From Sweltsa coloradensis (Eukaryota > Arthropoda > Insecta > Plecoptera > Chloroperlidae), in assembly GCA_024449915.1 (NCBI GenBank), contig JAMZAV010001846.1, positions 124,001-188,000 on the forward strand: a stretch of DNA of 64,000 nt, read 5' to 3'. Position 1 is the first letter of the stretch, and every line of letters starts with the position of its first letter. A program made the position numbers and the translations under genes. The notes under the pieces were generated by a model. The model was not told where the DNA came from. It saw nothing but the letters and a program-made list of their open reading frames with translations, and did not search any database. Of the stretch, positions 1 to 11,301 are shown piece by piece.

Positions 1-1051
1 TTGCTAAATCAGAATCCTTATAAATGGGGAAAGGCTTTTGAGTTGACATAGTTTTCTTTGAAATGTTTAAATAAAATATGAAATCAAAGATGTGGGGGGT
101 GATAAATAAATCACTTCTTCGCAATGTTTGGGACTGCACCTCCTAACTAGTGTACCTACGGTATTAATTTTGAGTAAGTTTAAGTTTTACTTTTAGAGGC
201 TAGCTTAGTTATTTTTTTATTTAGCTAAATAAATACTGTATTAGATTAGGGTATATTAACTCGTGAAATCTACCTAGTATTTATAAGCACAGTATGATTG
301 ACTGATTGTACATACCTGTATAGGTAACCAGTTTTGTGTTTTGAAATTGTGAAATATCAATAAATTACATTTCAAACATATTGTATTTTATTTGATTAGG
401 AATTTACGTATTTGTGGTTGCTGTAATGTGCTAATAAATAATGGCGTGCAGTTTTTAGCCCTATCTATGCTAGCATCATCTGCAGGTGGATATTTTCAGT
501 TTTCACACACGTCATTATGATGACAATGACAGCCATACGGGCCCAAATTTACTGTCATGACCCCGATTCACATCATGAATACCTATCTCGCATTGCCCCA
601 TAGGGCCATAATACATTGGTTGTAGATAAAGTGGATTTTGCTAGATATAGAAGACTTGCAATGTTCTGCAAGTTGCATCAAATATTTATTTAACCTAGAG
701 CATACACAAAGACTTCACATTGCCTGGCAGTCGTATTTGTCACAATTAATTAATAGCTGCATCTGCATCTATTGCACGTTCCATCGCCATTTTCCCGCTG
801 ACAAATTTGAACGTTTTCCATTCTAGGTCGCGACCAATCACAGATGACATCGACGACCAGTCCAGGCGACTTGTCACTTCTACGGAACGCAACCTATGTA
901 TGGCATATCTCCACTTGTCTTGGGTACATTGGTATATGTCAGGGTTACCACCAAGTAACTATTTTTATCCTCGGGAGATACTTAAAAAATCCTGAGAAGT
1001 CCTTGAAAATAAATATTTAGTATTTTGTGTATTATTATGTGAACAAATTAT
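1..1051. other. No gene recognised
   Basis: AT-rich sequence with short open frames only (638-826, 807-995), no domain, no splice-supported coding and no element ends that I can define. Confidence 0.6.
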
Positions 1052-1826
1052 TGGATGAGCGAAGCAAAGACTTCAATTTCACTGACCCCCAAAAAATTTA
1101 GCTCAGGTGTTTTTTGTTTTGTATTGTTTTGTTTGTTTGTTTTTCTGTCTGTTTGTTAACTCTCTACCAGGCAAACGGTATATCCGATCTTGATGAAAAT
1201 TTGAGGGGACCTTCGAAATCTCTGAACTTAGAGGTGTATTGTTTTTGGGTACAATCGAAGAAATATTTCTCATGAATAGCGTACTTTTACGATTTTTTTC
1301 GATTTTTAGTGCGATATTTTCGTGACATTTGGGCCGATTCTGACCAAACGGGTGGGGCTACAATGTTCATATTTTACATGGACATTAAGGTTATGGTGAT
1401 GTAGTACCTTTTAAAAGAAAATGTTGAAAAAGTTAGCCAGAATCTATAGAAATAAAGCTTTTAATATAAGTTTTTTTTATTTTTATGCGATATTTTCGTG
1501 CCATTTGGGCCAATTCTGACCAAACGGGTGGGGCTTCAACGTTCATATTATACATGGACATTAAGGTTATGGTGATGAAGTACCTTTTGAAAGAAAAAGT
1601 GACAAAGTTGGCCAGAATCCATAGAAATAAAGCTTTTAATATAAGTTTTTAACGGTAAATAAAACAAATTGACAAGAAACAATAGAAACTTGACAACAAT
1701 CACCTACAATGCGTGGGCAGCAAAACAAAGCAACAAAGCACTTGCAAAAGTAAAGATATCCCACGCAGACTAAAAATTTAAAAAAAGCTCATCCATCAAC
1801 GCGGCGGGACTTTAGCGTTTTCCTAG
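1052..1826 (+). mobile_element. Helentron-like non-autonomous element, copy 1
   Basis: Begins TGGATGAGCGAAGC after a flanking T and ends TTTAGCGTTTTCCTAG before a flanking T. The 5' word TGGATGAGC recurs inverted (GCTCATCCA) about 35 nt inside the 3' end, followed by a short palindrome AACGC...GCGTT: the asymmetric terminal-inverted-repeat layout of Helitron2/helentron derivatives (HINEs). No coding. Confidence 0.75.
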
Positions 1827-1893
1827 TCTAAATTTTCAGGCTTCCATACAATAATATGCTATGCCAGATTGATTTTGGAGAATTTAACTATCA

Positions 1894-2634
1894 CTAGGAA
1901 AACGCTAAAGTCCCGCCGCGTTGATGGATGAGCTTTTAAAAATGTTTAGTTTGCATGGGATATCTTTACTTTTGCAAGTTCTTTGTTTTGCTGCCTACGC
2001 ATTGTAGCTGATTGTTGTCAAGTTTCTTTTGTTACCTGTCAATTGGTATTATTTTCCGTAAAAAACTTATATTAAAAGCTTTATTTCTATAGATTTTGGC
2101 TAACTATTTAAACTTTTTCTTTTAAAAGGTACTACATCACCATAACCTTAATGTCCATGTGTAATATGAACGTTGTAGCCCCACCAGTTTGGTCAGAATT
2201 GGCCAAATGGCAACGAAATATTCGCACAAAAAATCAAAAAACTTATATAAAAGCTTTATTTCTATGGATTCTGGCTAACTTTTTCAACTTTTTCTTTTAA
2301 AAGGTACTACATCACCATAACCTTAATGTCCATGTATAATATGAACGTTGTAGCCCCACCCGTTTGGTCAGAATTAACCCAAATGTCACGAAAATATTGC
2401 ACTAAAAATCGTAAAAGTACGATATTCATGAGAAATATTTCTTCGATTGTACCCAAAAACAATACACCTCTAAGTTCAGAGATTTCGAAGGTCCTGTCAA
2501 ATTTTCATCAAGATCGGATATGCCGTTTGCCTGGTAGAGAGTTAACAAACAGACAAAAAAACAAACAAAAAAAAAACACCCGAGCTAAATTTTTTGGGGG
2601 TCAGTGAAATTGAAGTCTTCGCTTCGCTCATCCA
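1894..2634 (-). mobile_element. Helentron-like element, copy 2, tail to tail with copy 1
   Basis: Same family on the opposite strand: CTAGGAAAACGC at its 3' tip (1894) to GCTCATCCA at its 5' tip (2634). Only 67 bp separate it from copy 1, so 1052-2634 is a long inverted repeat with arms of about 750 bp. The open frame 2326-2607 is repeat sequence, not a gene. Confidence 0.75.
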
Positions 2635-2639
2635 ATTAC

Positions 2640-3230
2640 ATGTGAGCATAGGCCAAACAATCTTAATTTTCTTTTAGAATATATATCAACGTTTTAGTTT
2701 TCGGCATCGTATATTCTACACTCGCAGTAGCCTATTTATTATTACTAGTAGCCGGTACTTATGATATTTTTATTACCTCTATTGTTGATCGTTTTTTAGG
2801 CTGTATTAAAAATAATTAATTAATTTCATGTATTTTTAATTATGGTAGAAAATGCTAAGATTTTGCCAAAAATCCTGGTATCCTTGAGACACCTTAAAAA
2901 TACTTGAAAGTGGCAACCCTGGTAGGTATATGTATGTTTGTATACTGAGCCCCCCAAAGACGCCCCAGACCCCAGCTACAGCCGCCGGAAACTCGTCCCG
3001 CTTTTTTGGTTTGAAAATCTGGACACCCTACGTGATGTGAACTTAAAAACTATCAAAATCGAGGGGATTTAAATACCTGACGACACATGCTAAATTTGGT
3101 TTGGGTACGAGCATTCCTTCTTGGTGAAAAAATGGCTTGAAACATGCTCAAAATCACTTTAAGGATGTAAGCAAACGACTAGTACTACTACCGGTACCGG
3201 TTCTACTACGGTACTGCTACTACTACGGTC
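2640..3230. other. No gene recognised
   Basis: Unique-looking AT-rich sequence between repeats, with a short GC-richer patch near 2950-3000. No coding signal. Confidence 0.5.
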
Positions 3231-3234
3231 TTAT

Positions 3235-3712
3235 TCGTCAGTTTCAATCGGCCAGCGATTCTGCCCAAACGGGTGGGGCTACAGCGTTCATATTTTACAT
3301 GGACATTAAGGTAATGGTGATATAGTGCCTTTTGAAAGAAAAAGTTGAAAAAGTTTGCTGGAAGGCTTCCAAATAAAGGTTTTAATGTAAGTCTTAAACA
3401 GGCATACAACATACAATCAACAAGTAACTTTAGTTACCTTGACAATGATCGCCTACATTGTTTACAAAAAGCAAGTCTTTGAACCACTAGATATTTTTTA
3501 CATTCTATTGTTAATTGGTTATACCATAGCAATTAAATCGACTTTGATAAACTTTTTTTTTTAAATTTAATACCAGTAATATGTACATTGTACATTGTTC
3601 TCCGCAGAGCGGCTCGCAACTTGAAAAAGTAATGAGATCCCACACAACAAAAACTTGTAAAACACAGCCAAACCTTACACACTAAAAAGAAATGAGATCT
3701 AAAAAACGGCCA
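3235..3712 (+). mobile_element. 5'-truncated helentron-like fragment
   Basis: The GGGTGGGGCTACAGCGTTCA and GACATTAAGGTAATGGTGAT blocks match the interior of the complete copies, and the fragment ends at AGCTCATC. The 5' end is missing. Confidence 0.6.
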
Positions 3713-4042
3713 AGCTCATCTACCCTTCCACATTTGCGCATTCACTTACAGTGTCCCGTAACAACATCCTTGAAAAGCTTGGCAAAATAGAATTTGCATG
3801 ACCATAACGTTTAAATTAATTAGAAAAAAGAATTTGGATGAACTATTACGTTTAAATTAATAGTTGCAAATTCTATTTTGCTAAGCTTTTTGAGGATGTT
3901 ATAATGTTACGGGACACTGTACGTTTATGAATTAAGAATGCGCAAATGTGGAAGGGTAGATTAGCTAGGCCCTTTTTTTTTAGATCTCATTTCTTTTGAG
4001 TGTGTAAGGTTTGGATGTTATTTTTACAAGTTTTTGTTATGA
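3645..4042. repeat. Large near-perfect palindrome, arms about 190 bp
   Basis: The left arm (ACACACTAAAAAGAAATGAG, CTACCCTTCCACATTTGCGC, AGTGTCCCGTAACA) is repeated in reverse complement up to about 4042 around a centre near 3840. It overlaps the tail of a helentron-like fragment. Confidence 0.75.
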
Positions 4043-4148
4043 GTGGGTCTGGATCTACTCCTAGCGGAGGTCTTGCGGGCGGCAGCGAAGCCTAGCGGAA
4101 ATCCAGTGAACCTTGAGCCAAATATAAACTGAAGACCAAGGTGTTTAA

Positions 4149-5036
4149 GGCCATTCGACCGCGTTTTTCTATTTTCCAAAATATGCTACCAAGTCAAAAC
4201 GGCACTCTTTCGGTTGGTGTTGGCCAACTTTTAAACACTGTTGTAAACTGTGAAACTGTGTTGTGTGTGTTCAAGGTTTTGAAGGACGTTAAGGTTTTGA
4301 AGGTATTTTTTGTTTTTAGGATTTTTTTATTATGTTTTGTAAGGTTACTTGCAGTGAGTGTACGGCTCGGTGGCAGTGCTCAGTTCTCAGCATGAGTGGC
4401 CTAAAGGCGCGTCACTCCTCGCTACTTATAACTTACTTTTGTTTATAAAACAGCATGAAATGAAACTTGCGAGTGCTTTTTTAATTATATACAACTGCAG
4501 TTATAAAATTTAAAACATTTCAAGTGGTTTTTCGTCGTTTTTAATGAAAATAAACCGTGTTAAAAAGTTGGCCAACACCAACCGCAAAAGTACCGTCAAA
4601 ACATAGTTAATGGCTTTGAAACCTGGCTACGTATTTTAGAAAATCAAAAATATTTTTTTAAAATTTTTCTGATCTGGTACACGGCCAATATAGCCATCTC
4701 AAAATAATTTCAAACATTAATTTTCAACTGTTTTTCTATAGACTGACTGAGAGAATTTTTTTTTAACAATTGTCTTTCCTGCAAATTTTTTCGTTTGGCG
4801 GTATTTTTTACCGATTTGTACGGTGTCACAAAAACACAACACCCTACGTTGAATGATGTGCCTTGGCGAAATGAAGCTGGAAATTATTTTGAGGTGGCTA
4901 TATTAGCCGTGTACCGGATCAGAAAAATTTGAAACAAATATTTTTGATTTTCTAAAATAGCCAGGTTTCAAAGCCATTCACTATATTTTGACGTGGTAGC
5001 ATATTTTGGAAAATAGAAAAACGCGGTCGAATAGCC
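4149..5036. mobile_element. TTAA-flanked MITE, copy 1
   Basis: TTAA at 4145 and 5037 flank inverted ends GGCCATTCGACCGCG and CGCGGTCGAATAGCC; about 50 bp of each end match. TTAA duplications are typical of piggyBac and Kolobok superfamilies. No transposase. Confidence 0.75.
4201..4594. mobile_element. GGTAC-type MITE nested in the TTAA MITE
   Basis: Inverted ends GGCACTCTTTCGGTTGG and CCAACCGCAAAAGTACC, with an exact 8-bp duplication GTCAAAAC at 4193 and 4595. hAT-like target size; no coding. Confidence 0.8.
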
Positions 5037-5044
5037 TTAATATT

Positions 5045-6665
5045 TTGATTTGATTTGATTTGATTTTTAGCTTTATTTCCATGATTTACAATGTATACAC
5101 AGGACATACAAGTACCGTAATGATCTTGACCCTTGGTTTGAAAGGTATGTGGAAAGTACATTTATGATTGTAATTAAAAAATAACAGTCGTGAAACTATG
5201 CTATACTATTTTAAACTATACTATTCATTTTAACTTTACACATTTAGAGAATACAAATGTAAAATTGTAATTAAGAAAAAGGCCTAGTAGAAACAATTTT
5301 TTTTTTTAAAAGCTTGTAGACTTCAACTAAGATAATGTATCTGTAGGTAGTATTTTTTATTTGGTCAGATCTGTAGGTAACTTATTAAAAATCTTATAAT
5401 TTATGTACATTGAGTTGTTTTGTGTAAAATTTGTCTTGTGCTGAGTTACATGTATTTTGTTTATTTGTCGTGTGTTGTGGGTATGGATATGGTTGTTGAG
5501 AGATGGTGCATTAGAACCGGTTTTTCTTTTTACAAGGGTGGATGCTTCAAGAATATATATGCTATAAAAAGTCAAAATTTTATGTTTAATAAAGAATTCT
5601 CTACAGTGTGGTCTGGGTTTATTTTTTGGTGATCTGAGGCTACATATTGATCTTAGGGCATTTTTTTGGATAATAAATATATTTTTTGTGTCAGGTGACA
5701 ATCCCCAAAAGGTAACACTGTATCTTATTTGGGATTCAAAATTGGAGTAGTACACCAGTTTTGCTGTCCTTAAGCTTGAGTGAGCCTTTATCGATCTTAT
5801 GGCGAAACAGGCCGGCAAATAGTTCAATGTTTTCTATCGTGAATGGTAGGTCGTTTGAATACAGAAGAAACATTACTGGGCCAAGGATAGACCCTTGAGG
5901 AACTCCACATACAATCTTTTTTAAAGAGGGGAATGATTTTAGCAATTTTTAGTCTCTCTGGAAAAAAGCCGTGTTCTATGCAATCATTAAAAATAAGGCA
6001 AAGCGGGTCTGCTATGTGCTTTATGCATTTCTTAATAAGTGTGATTGGCACATCGTCTAAGCCACTTGAGTTTTTATTTTTTAGTTGGTCTACTGTTTTA
6101 ATTTATATTAGTTGTGGAAATTAGGTAGAAGTAGATTGAGTGAGTAGTGCTAAGGTGTGTTTCTTTTAGATTTTTAAGATTACATTTTTATCACTGTATA
6201 CATTTTTCGTGAGGTTTGGCGCAATATCTGAAAAGTATATATTGAATTCTTCGGCAATTTTTTGTTGATCCTTAATAATTTCATTATTTACTTCGATTTT
6301 ATAAGGGTTTTTTTGGATTTTTGACGTTGAGCTTTGTTTGTTACTTTATTTATAATGTTCCAAGCAGTCTTAGATTTGTTATCACTGGTGCTAATTTTAT
6401 TGTTTATGTGCATTTTTTTTTGCTAAATTTAAGTTTTTTTCATACACTGACTTGTTATGCCACTTGTGATCCATTCCTGGCTTTTATAGTTAGGGTTAAT
6501 TTTTAGACGTTGTTTAGGTAAGTGAATATTAAAGAGTTCTAGAAATGTATCGTGGAATGTATTAAATTTTTCATCTGGATTTTTTTCCTCTAACAATGAG
6601 TCCCAGTCTACAGCTAGCAGTTCTTCGTTAAATGTATCTATTTGGTGGCGTATTCTCTGCAAACG
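5045..6665 (-). mobile_element. LINE fragment with internal RT deletion (minus strand)
   Basis: Read on the minus strand: linker (LFNIHLPKQRLKINPNYKSQ), N-terminal RT ([19 protein letters not shown]), then directly the RT turn [17 protein letters not shown], then a C-terminal LINE segment ([20 protein letters not shown]). RT block A and the FADD catalytic block are missing, so it is dead. The 3' tail is a TTTGA-type simple repeat at 5045-5066. Probably of the CR1/Jockey group. Confidence 0.75.
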
Positions 6666-6895
6666 AGGTGTGAAAACTTTAAAAAAATTATTATAATTTC
6701 GCGGCTACCAAACAGTTTCTGCTATATTTTTGTCGACCTCTCGACCACGGGCTCTCGACTTATATCGATATCTCGAACCCCAAACCACTGTGCGTCAGCT
6801 GCTGCTGTCAACTGTCAGTGTTCACACGCCAAATTTCCGATGTTGTAACCAAGTTGTAACACATTCTAATCAAACTTCACAATAAGTAAATAAAA
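6666..6895 (+). promoter_or_regulatory. Upstream flank of LMLN
   Basis: Between the LINE end and the LMLN start codon. More GC-balanced than the surroundings. No TATA box or initiator that I can assign; the 5' UTR limit is unknown. Confidence 0.3.
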
Positions 6896-7024
6896 ATGAC
6901 CTCAAAAGAGAAGTGGAAAGATATGTGTGCTGTGCTCCTAGTCAATTTTATTTTGTGTGTTATCAGTGGGAATGGTGTTTCAACTCATCAACATTGCAAT
7001 CATGTACATCCTAGGGACAATGAG
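6896..7024 (+). CDS. LMLN: LMLN exon 1: start codon and signal peptide
   Basis: 43 codons starting MTSKEKWKD, followed by a hydrophobic run ([12 protein letters not shown]) typical of a secretory signal, then a His/Cys stretch (HQHCNHVH). Donor gtaagc, phase 0. The bases just before the ATG (aaaaATG) suit animal initiation. Confidence 0.88.
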
Positions 7025-10000
7025 GTAAGCTGTAGGGTTGGGGCAACCCTAGGACATTAATACTAGGCTAGCTAGGTAGGCCTAGGTAGCTAGTAGGGCC
7101 TTGTCTTTAGGTAGGATCAGGAACCGAGCTTGAACTCTGCTATTTCTTAGACCTAGCCTAATCGAGAATGAAACGTCTAGAGCGTAGGGCCTAGCCTAGG
7201 GTGTAGGCCTAGGGCTAGTAGGTCCTGGGCCTAGGGCTAGCTATGTCAGGGGTCTACCCTAGGCCTAGGCACTAGCCCACTTGGTTTAGACATGGCCCAT
7301 GGCTGTTTGACATGAAGCTAAGATTAGGCTGAGGTCCTACACGGAGCATTGAAGTCGTGCCTAAGCCCCAAGGCCAAGACCAGTGATTGTTTTCCTCTTC
7401 AAGGTCTATCCCCTTAGCCTAGGGCTAGATGCAGCTATGCAGTCTTATTTGTCCAGGATATATTACATAATTATAGTTTAGAGAAGGTCAATAATGTAAT
7501 CATTCTGCCTAGGGGCCTAGTCCCGCACTGGCTAGGAAAGCGAGTACTAGCTAGCCTAGGCTGATGCGGAACTCTTTCGGTTGGTATGGACAGTTTTTGA
7601 TCAGTAGGTACTTTAGATTTAAAATAGCGACGTTAAAGGTTTTGTAGGTACACATAAAAAAACTGTCCATACAGTGGCGGATACAGGGGGGGGGGGGCGG
7701 TGGGGCGATCGCCCCCCCCATGATTCTTTAAAAATTAAAAAAAAAATGATTTTATTATTTTATTGTGCACGCAACAAATGCACTCTAAAACCTGATTTTC
7801 AAAATTTTCGCCTGCGGCGCTATTTATTTAAAATTCCCAATAAAAATCCAACTTTCCATTATGTTGTAAGAAATAATCAGTCTGCCTCTGAAATGTGTCT
7901 GCATCAGTGTAGGCCTACTTTACTTTGATTTATTAAGTTGTCCTCCTATGTGAATCGTTTTTCAACTAAATAGGATAGACGTTTAATAAATAAATAAAAT
8001 GATGAATTGAAAATAAGATCAAACGTTTATAATAATGTTGCAATCTAGGCCAATGCTGTAAATTGTAAGCTCGATATGACGACAAAACAAATTGGTGCAC
8101 ACAAACTACATTGTTTCCGTATTACATTCCGCCCACCACTTTTTTCTTAAACGCACCAAATGCACTCTAAAAACCTGATTTTCAAAATTTTCGCCTGCGG
8201 CGCAATTAATGGGGGGCTCCGCCCCCCATACCCCCAGTGTGTCCGCGCTTAGTCCCTTTCCCACGACTGTACATGCACACGCAAATCGCCCCCCCCATGA
8301 TTATGTCCTAGATCCGCCACTGTGTCCATACCAACCGAAAGAGTACCGCTGATGCCAATGGGGGCTGAACAGGCTTGCCTAGGCCCTAGGCAACGCTAGG
8401 TCTAATGGCTAAATCTAGGTGCCAACAACATGCCTAATCTTTGGTGCCAATTAAGACATGAGGGGCTTTTCTTGTTAGGTTACCTACTAGCCTAGGCATA
8501 TGCTTAAATACACCAAAGTGTCTATTTTCACCCTAGGGGTGTCTGGAAGATTGTATTTTGCTATTTTCACCCATCAATATGCGCATCGCATGGGGCCCAA
8601 TATTTTATTGGTACTTCTTTGGTTGGTAGCCCCCAACTTGAGAAAAGCCGGAACTTATTGCCTTGTTACTACTTAGGCCTATGTTAAAGGTGTATGCCTA
8701 CTTTCGTTAGGTTAGTCAAACTTTCCGCCTAAAGTGGACTTCACGGGAAGATTGGTCCGCAGGTACCAAGAATTTTCTTTCCTCTTTACCACCACCACCT
8801 TCCTGGCACAAGCAGAGTGGACAAGATGTAGATCGTATCTATCTAATAGTCGCTCGACCCTTCTATTGATGGTCTCGAAACCATCCAATTAAATTATTTT
8901 TGCTTGAATAGAGATAGGCCTAAATCCATTTTCCTTTCATTAGGGCCTACGTAAACTGTTGTAATTTACCTTTTAAATGCTCTTTAATGTTAGGCCTAAT
9001 GATTTTAATTAAGTGTTTCACTGAAATAAAATCAACACGAAAGTGTTTTGAATGCTAAAAATTGATTGAAAAATGAAAACTAAGAACTTAACAGTATAAT
9101 ATACAACACACTTCTTCATCAGAAGTGCTAAGAATATTTTGTTAACATTGTTAGTTCAAAATCAATTTTTTGCGTTTAAAAACATTTTCGTGTTGATTTT
9201 ATTTCAGGGAAACATTAAAGTTAAAATCATTAACATTTAAGAACATTTAAAAGGTAAATTACAACAGTTTATGTAATGAAAAGAAAATTAATTTATCTCT
9301 ATTCAAGGGTTTAGAGACCATCAATAGAAGGGTCGAGGATAGATGAGATCTAAATCTTGTGCACTCTGCCCGTCCGAGGAAGGGGTGGTGGTGGTAAAGA
9401 GGGAGGAAATTCCTGGTACCTGCGGACCAATCTTTCTGTGAAGTGGACTTTAGTTGTAGTACGCCGCGCTAGTTCTAGGATATAATCGATAAGAGCGCAC
9501 CCGAAATCCTTTCCGTTTAACAAGAAGAAAAACTGTCCCGTCCAAACCGAAAAAGTACCTAAAAGCCTAGGTTAGAAAGTGGGTGAAAAAAATAGCAAAA
9601 AACTCGCTTCTAGGCACCCCGAGGGAAAGCCTTAATACACACTATCATAGAAGAATTGGTAGGCCTAGTTCTAAAAACTGTTGCTGATGATGTAATGATA
9701 AGCCTAATTAAATATCGAATAATGTAAATTGTGGAAGTTTTTTTAGTGGAAAAAATTGGCCTAGGCTACTAGTTTTTAATTTAATGGCCCTAAGATTTTA
9801 CGTAGGGTATTACGGTACAAGGTGTGTAGGGCCTATTTGGCGCATTAAGGTCGATGCACAATATCCCGGTAGGTAGGTAGGCCTACAGGTAACAACGGGA
9901 AAGAAGTTTAAACTTGTGCAGTGGGGTAAGAGGGGTAAGATTTTGTAAAACTAACAATAAAAACTGACAATTTCTTCACAATTATTTATAAAGAATTAAC

Positions 10001-11259
10001 AAAACCCTATTAAAATACTTTCATTTGCGATGTTAAAAATTAAACACTGGCCCAAGCAACCCCCCTAGGACCCCTCCATTGTACCAGGATAGGCCCCAGT
10101 GGCCCTACATAGGCTACTTTTCCATTGATCGTTTGTGGTTGATACCTAACAAAAGTGTTCGCTTCCTCAAACAACAAGAGCAAGTTATGCTACTGATCTC
10201 ATGTTAGGTAGTTTACGACACGATGCACAATGTTCAAAGGTTCCCGTATCCCAGTAACGATAACGGGAACTTTCCAAGCTTTAACTTTCCGTATCGTAAC
10301 ACTGACACCAATCAGAATTAAGTTTTCCACCTGGCCTGTTAAGTAGGCCTACACTATTTTATCAGCTGATTGAATGTTTATTGTTTACTAGGAAGCTTCG
10401 CAAACGCTTTTTCAGGCGCGTTGTTGGATGATTTTTTTTTAACGACAAAAAGCGTAAAATAGAGATTTTCATGAGAAATAATTTTTGGATTACGCTCAAA
10501 TTTCACACAAATATATTAATTCATAAAATTAGGGTTATGTGAAAAAATCATTACAATCGAATTAAGCATGTAGGGCCTAGGTGTTATAAGTCGAAGAAAT
10601 TTAAAAAATAAAAATAAAATCGTAAAATTGCGATTATCACGAGAAATAATTTTTTGATTGCGCTCAAATTTCACACGAATATATAAATTCATGAAATTAA
10701 GGTTCTATAAAAAATCATTACAATCGGATAAAGCATGTAGGTGTTATAAGTCGAAGAAATTTTAAAAAAAAAAAATCGTAAAATTGCGATTTTCATGAGA
10801 AATAATTTTCCGATTGCGCTCAAAAACGTGGCAGTTCTAAGTTCAGAGATTTCTTCGCAATCGGAGTATCGGTTTAGCCGGAATTTAGATTTAGCCGCGG
10901 TCGTTTAACCAGTTCCCACTCGAACACTGAAGTTAAGCAACATCGGGCGTGGTCAGGGGTTGAGTGGGTCGCCGCTCTGCCCTGAAACACACGTATATCG
11001 CTGGCTAGAGCAGACTAGGGTTCGTAAGCTTGTGTGACAGCTTCGTTCTCCTTGGCGCCGTCTGCTCGGCAGTCCGGGTTAGTGGAGGAACCTATATGAC
11101 TGTCAAAAGTTACACCGTCCTTTCGGATGGGACGTAAAGCCGTTGGTCCCCTTGGTACTTTTCGGTAGGAGTAGGCTATGTGCCGGTACCGGGTTTCCCC
11201 TCCTCCCTTCTCTATTAAATTTGCACTAGTGGGCTACATTGCCTGTTGCAAATAGAGAC

Positions 11260-11301
<42 letters not shown>

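Noticed and set aside
2326..2607. 93-codon open frame, repeated at 34867-35238 (minus)
   Set aside because: Both are parts of helentron-like repeats; no protein domain, and the frame is not kept between copies.
10895..11010. Functional 5S rRNA gene
   Set aside because: The 5' part is short, the control region is mutated, and an unrelated body with an (AAT)n tail follows.
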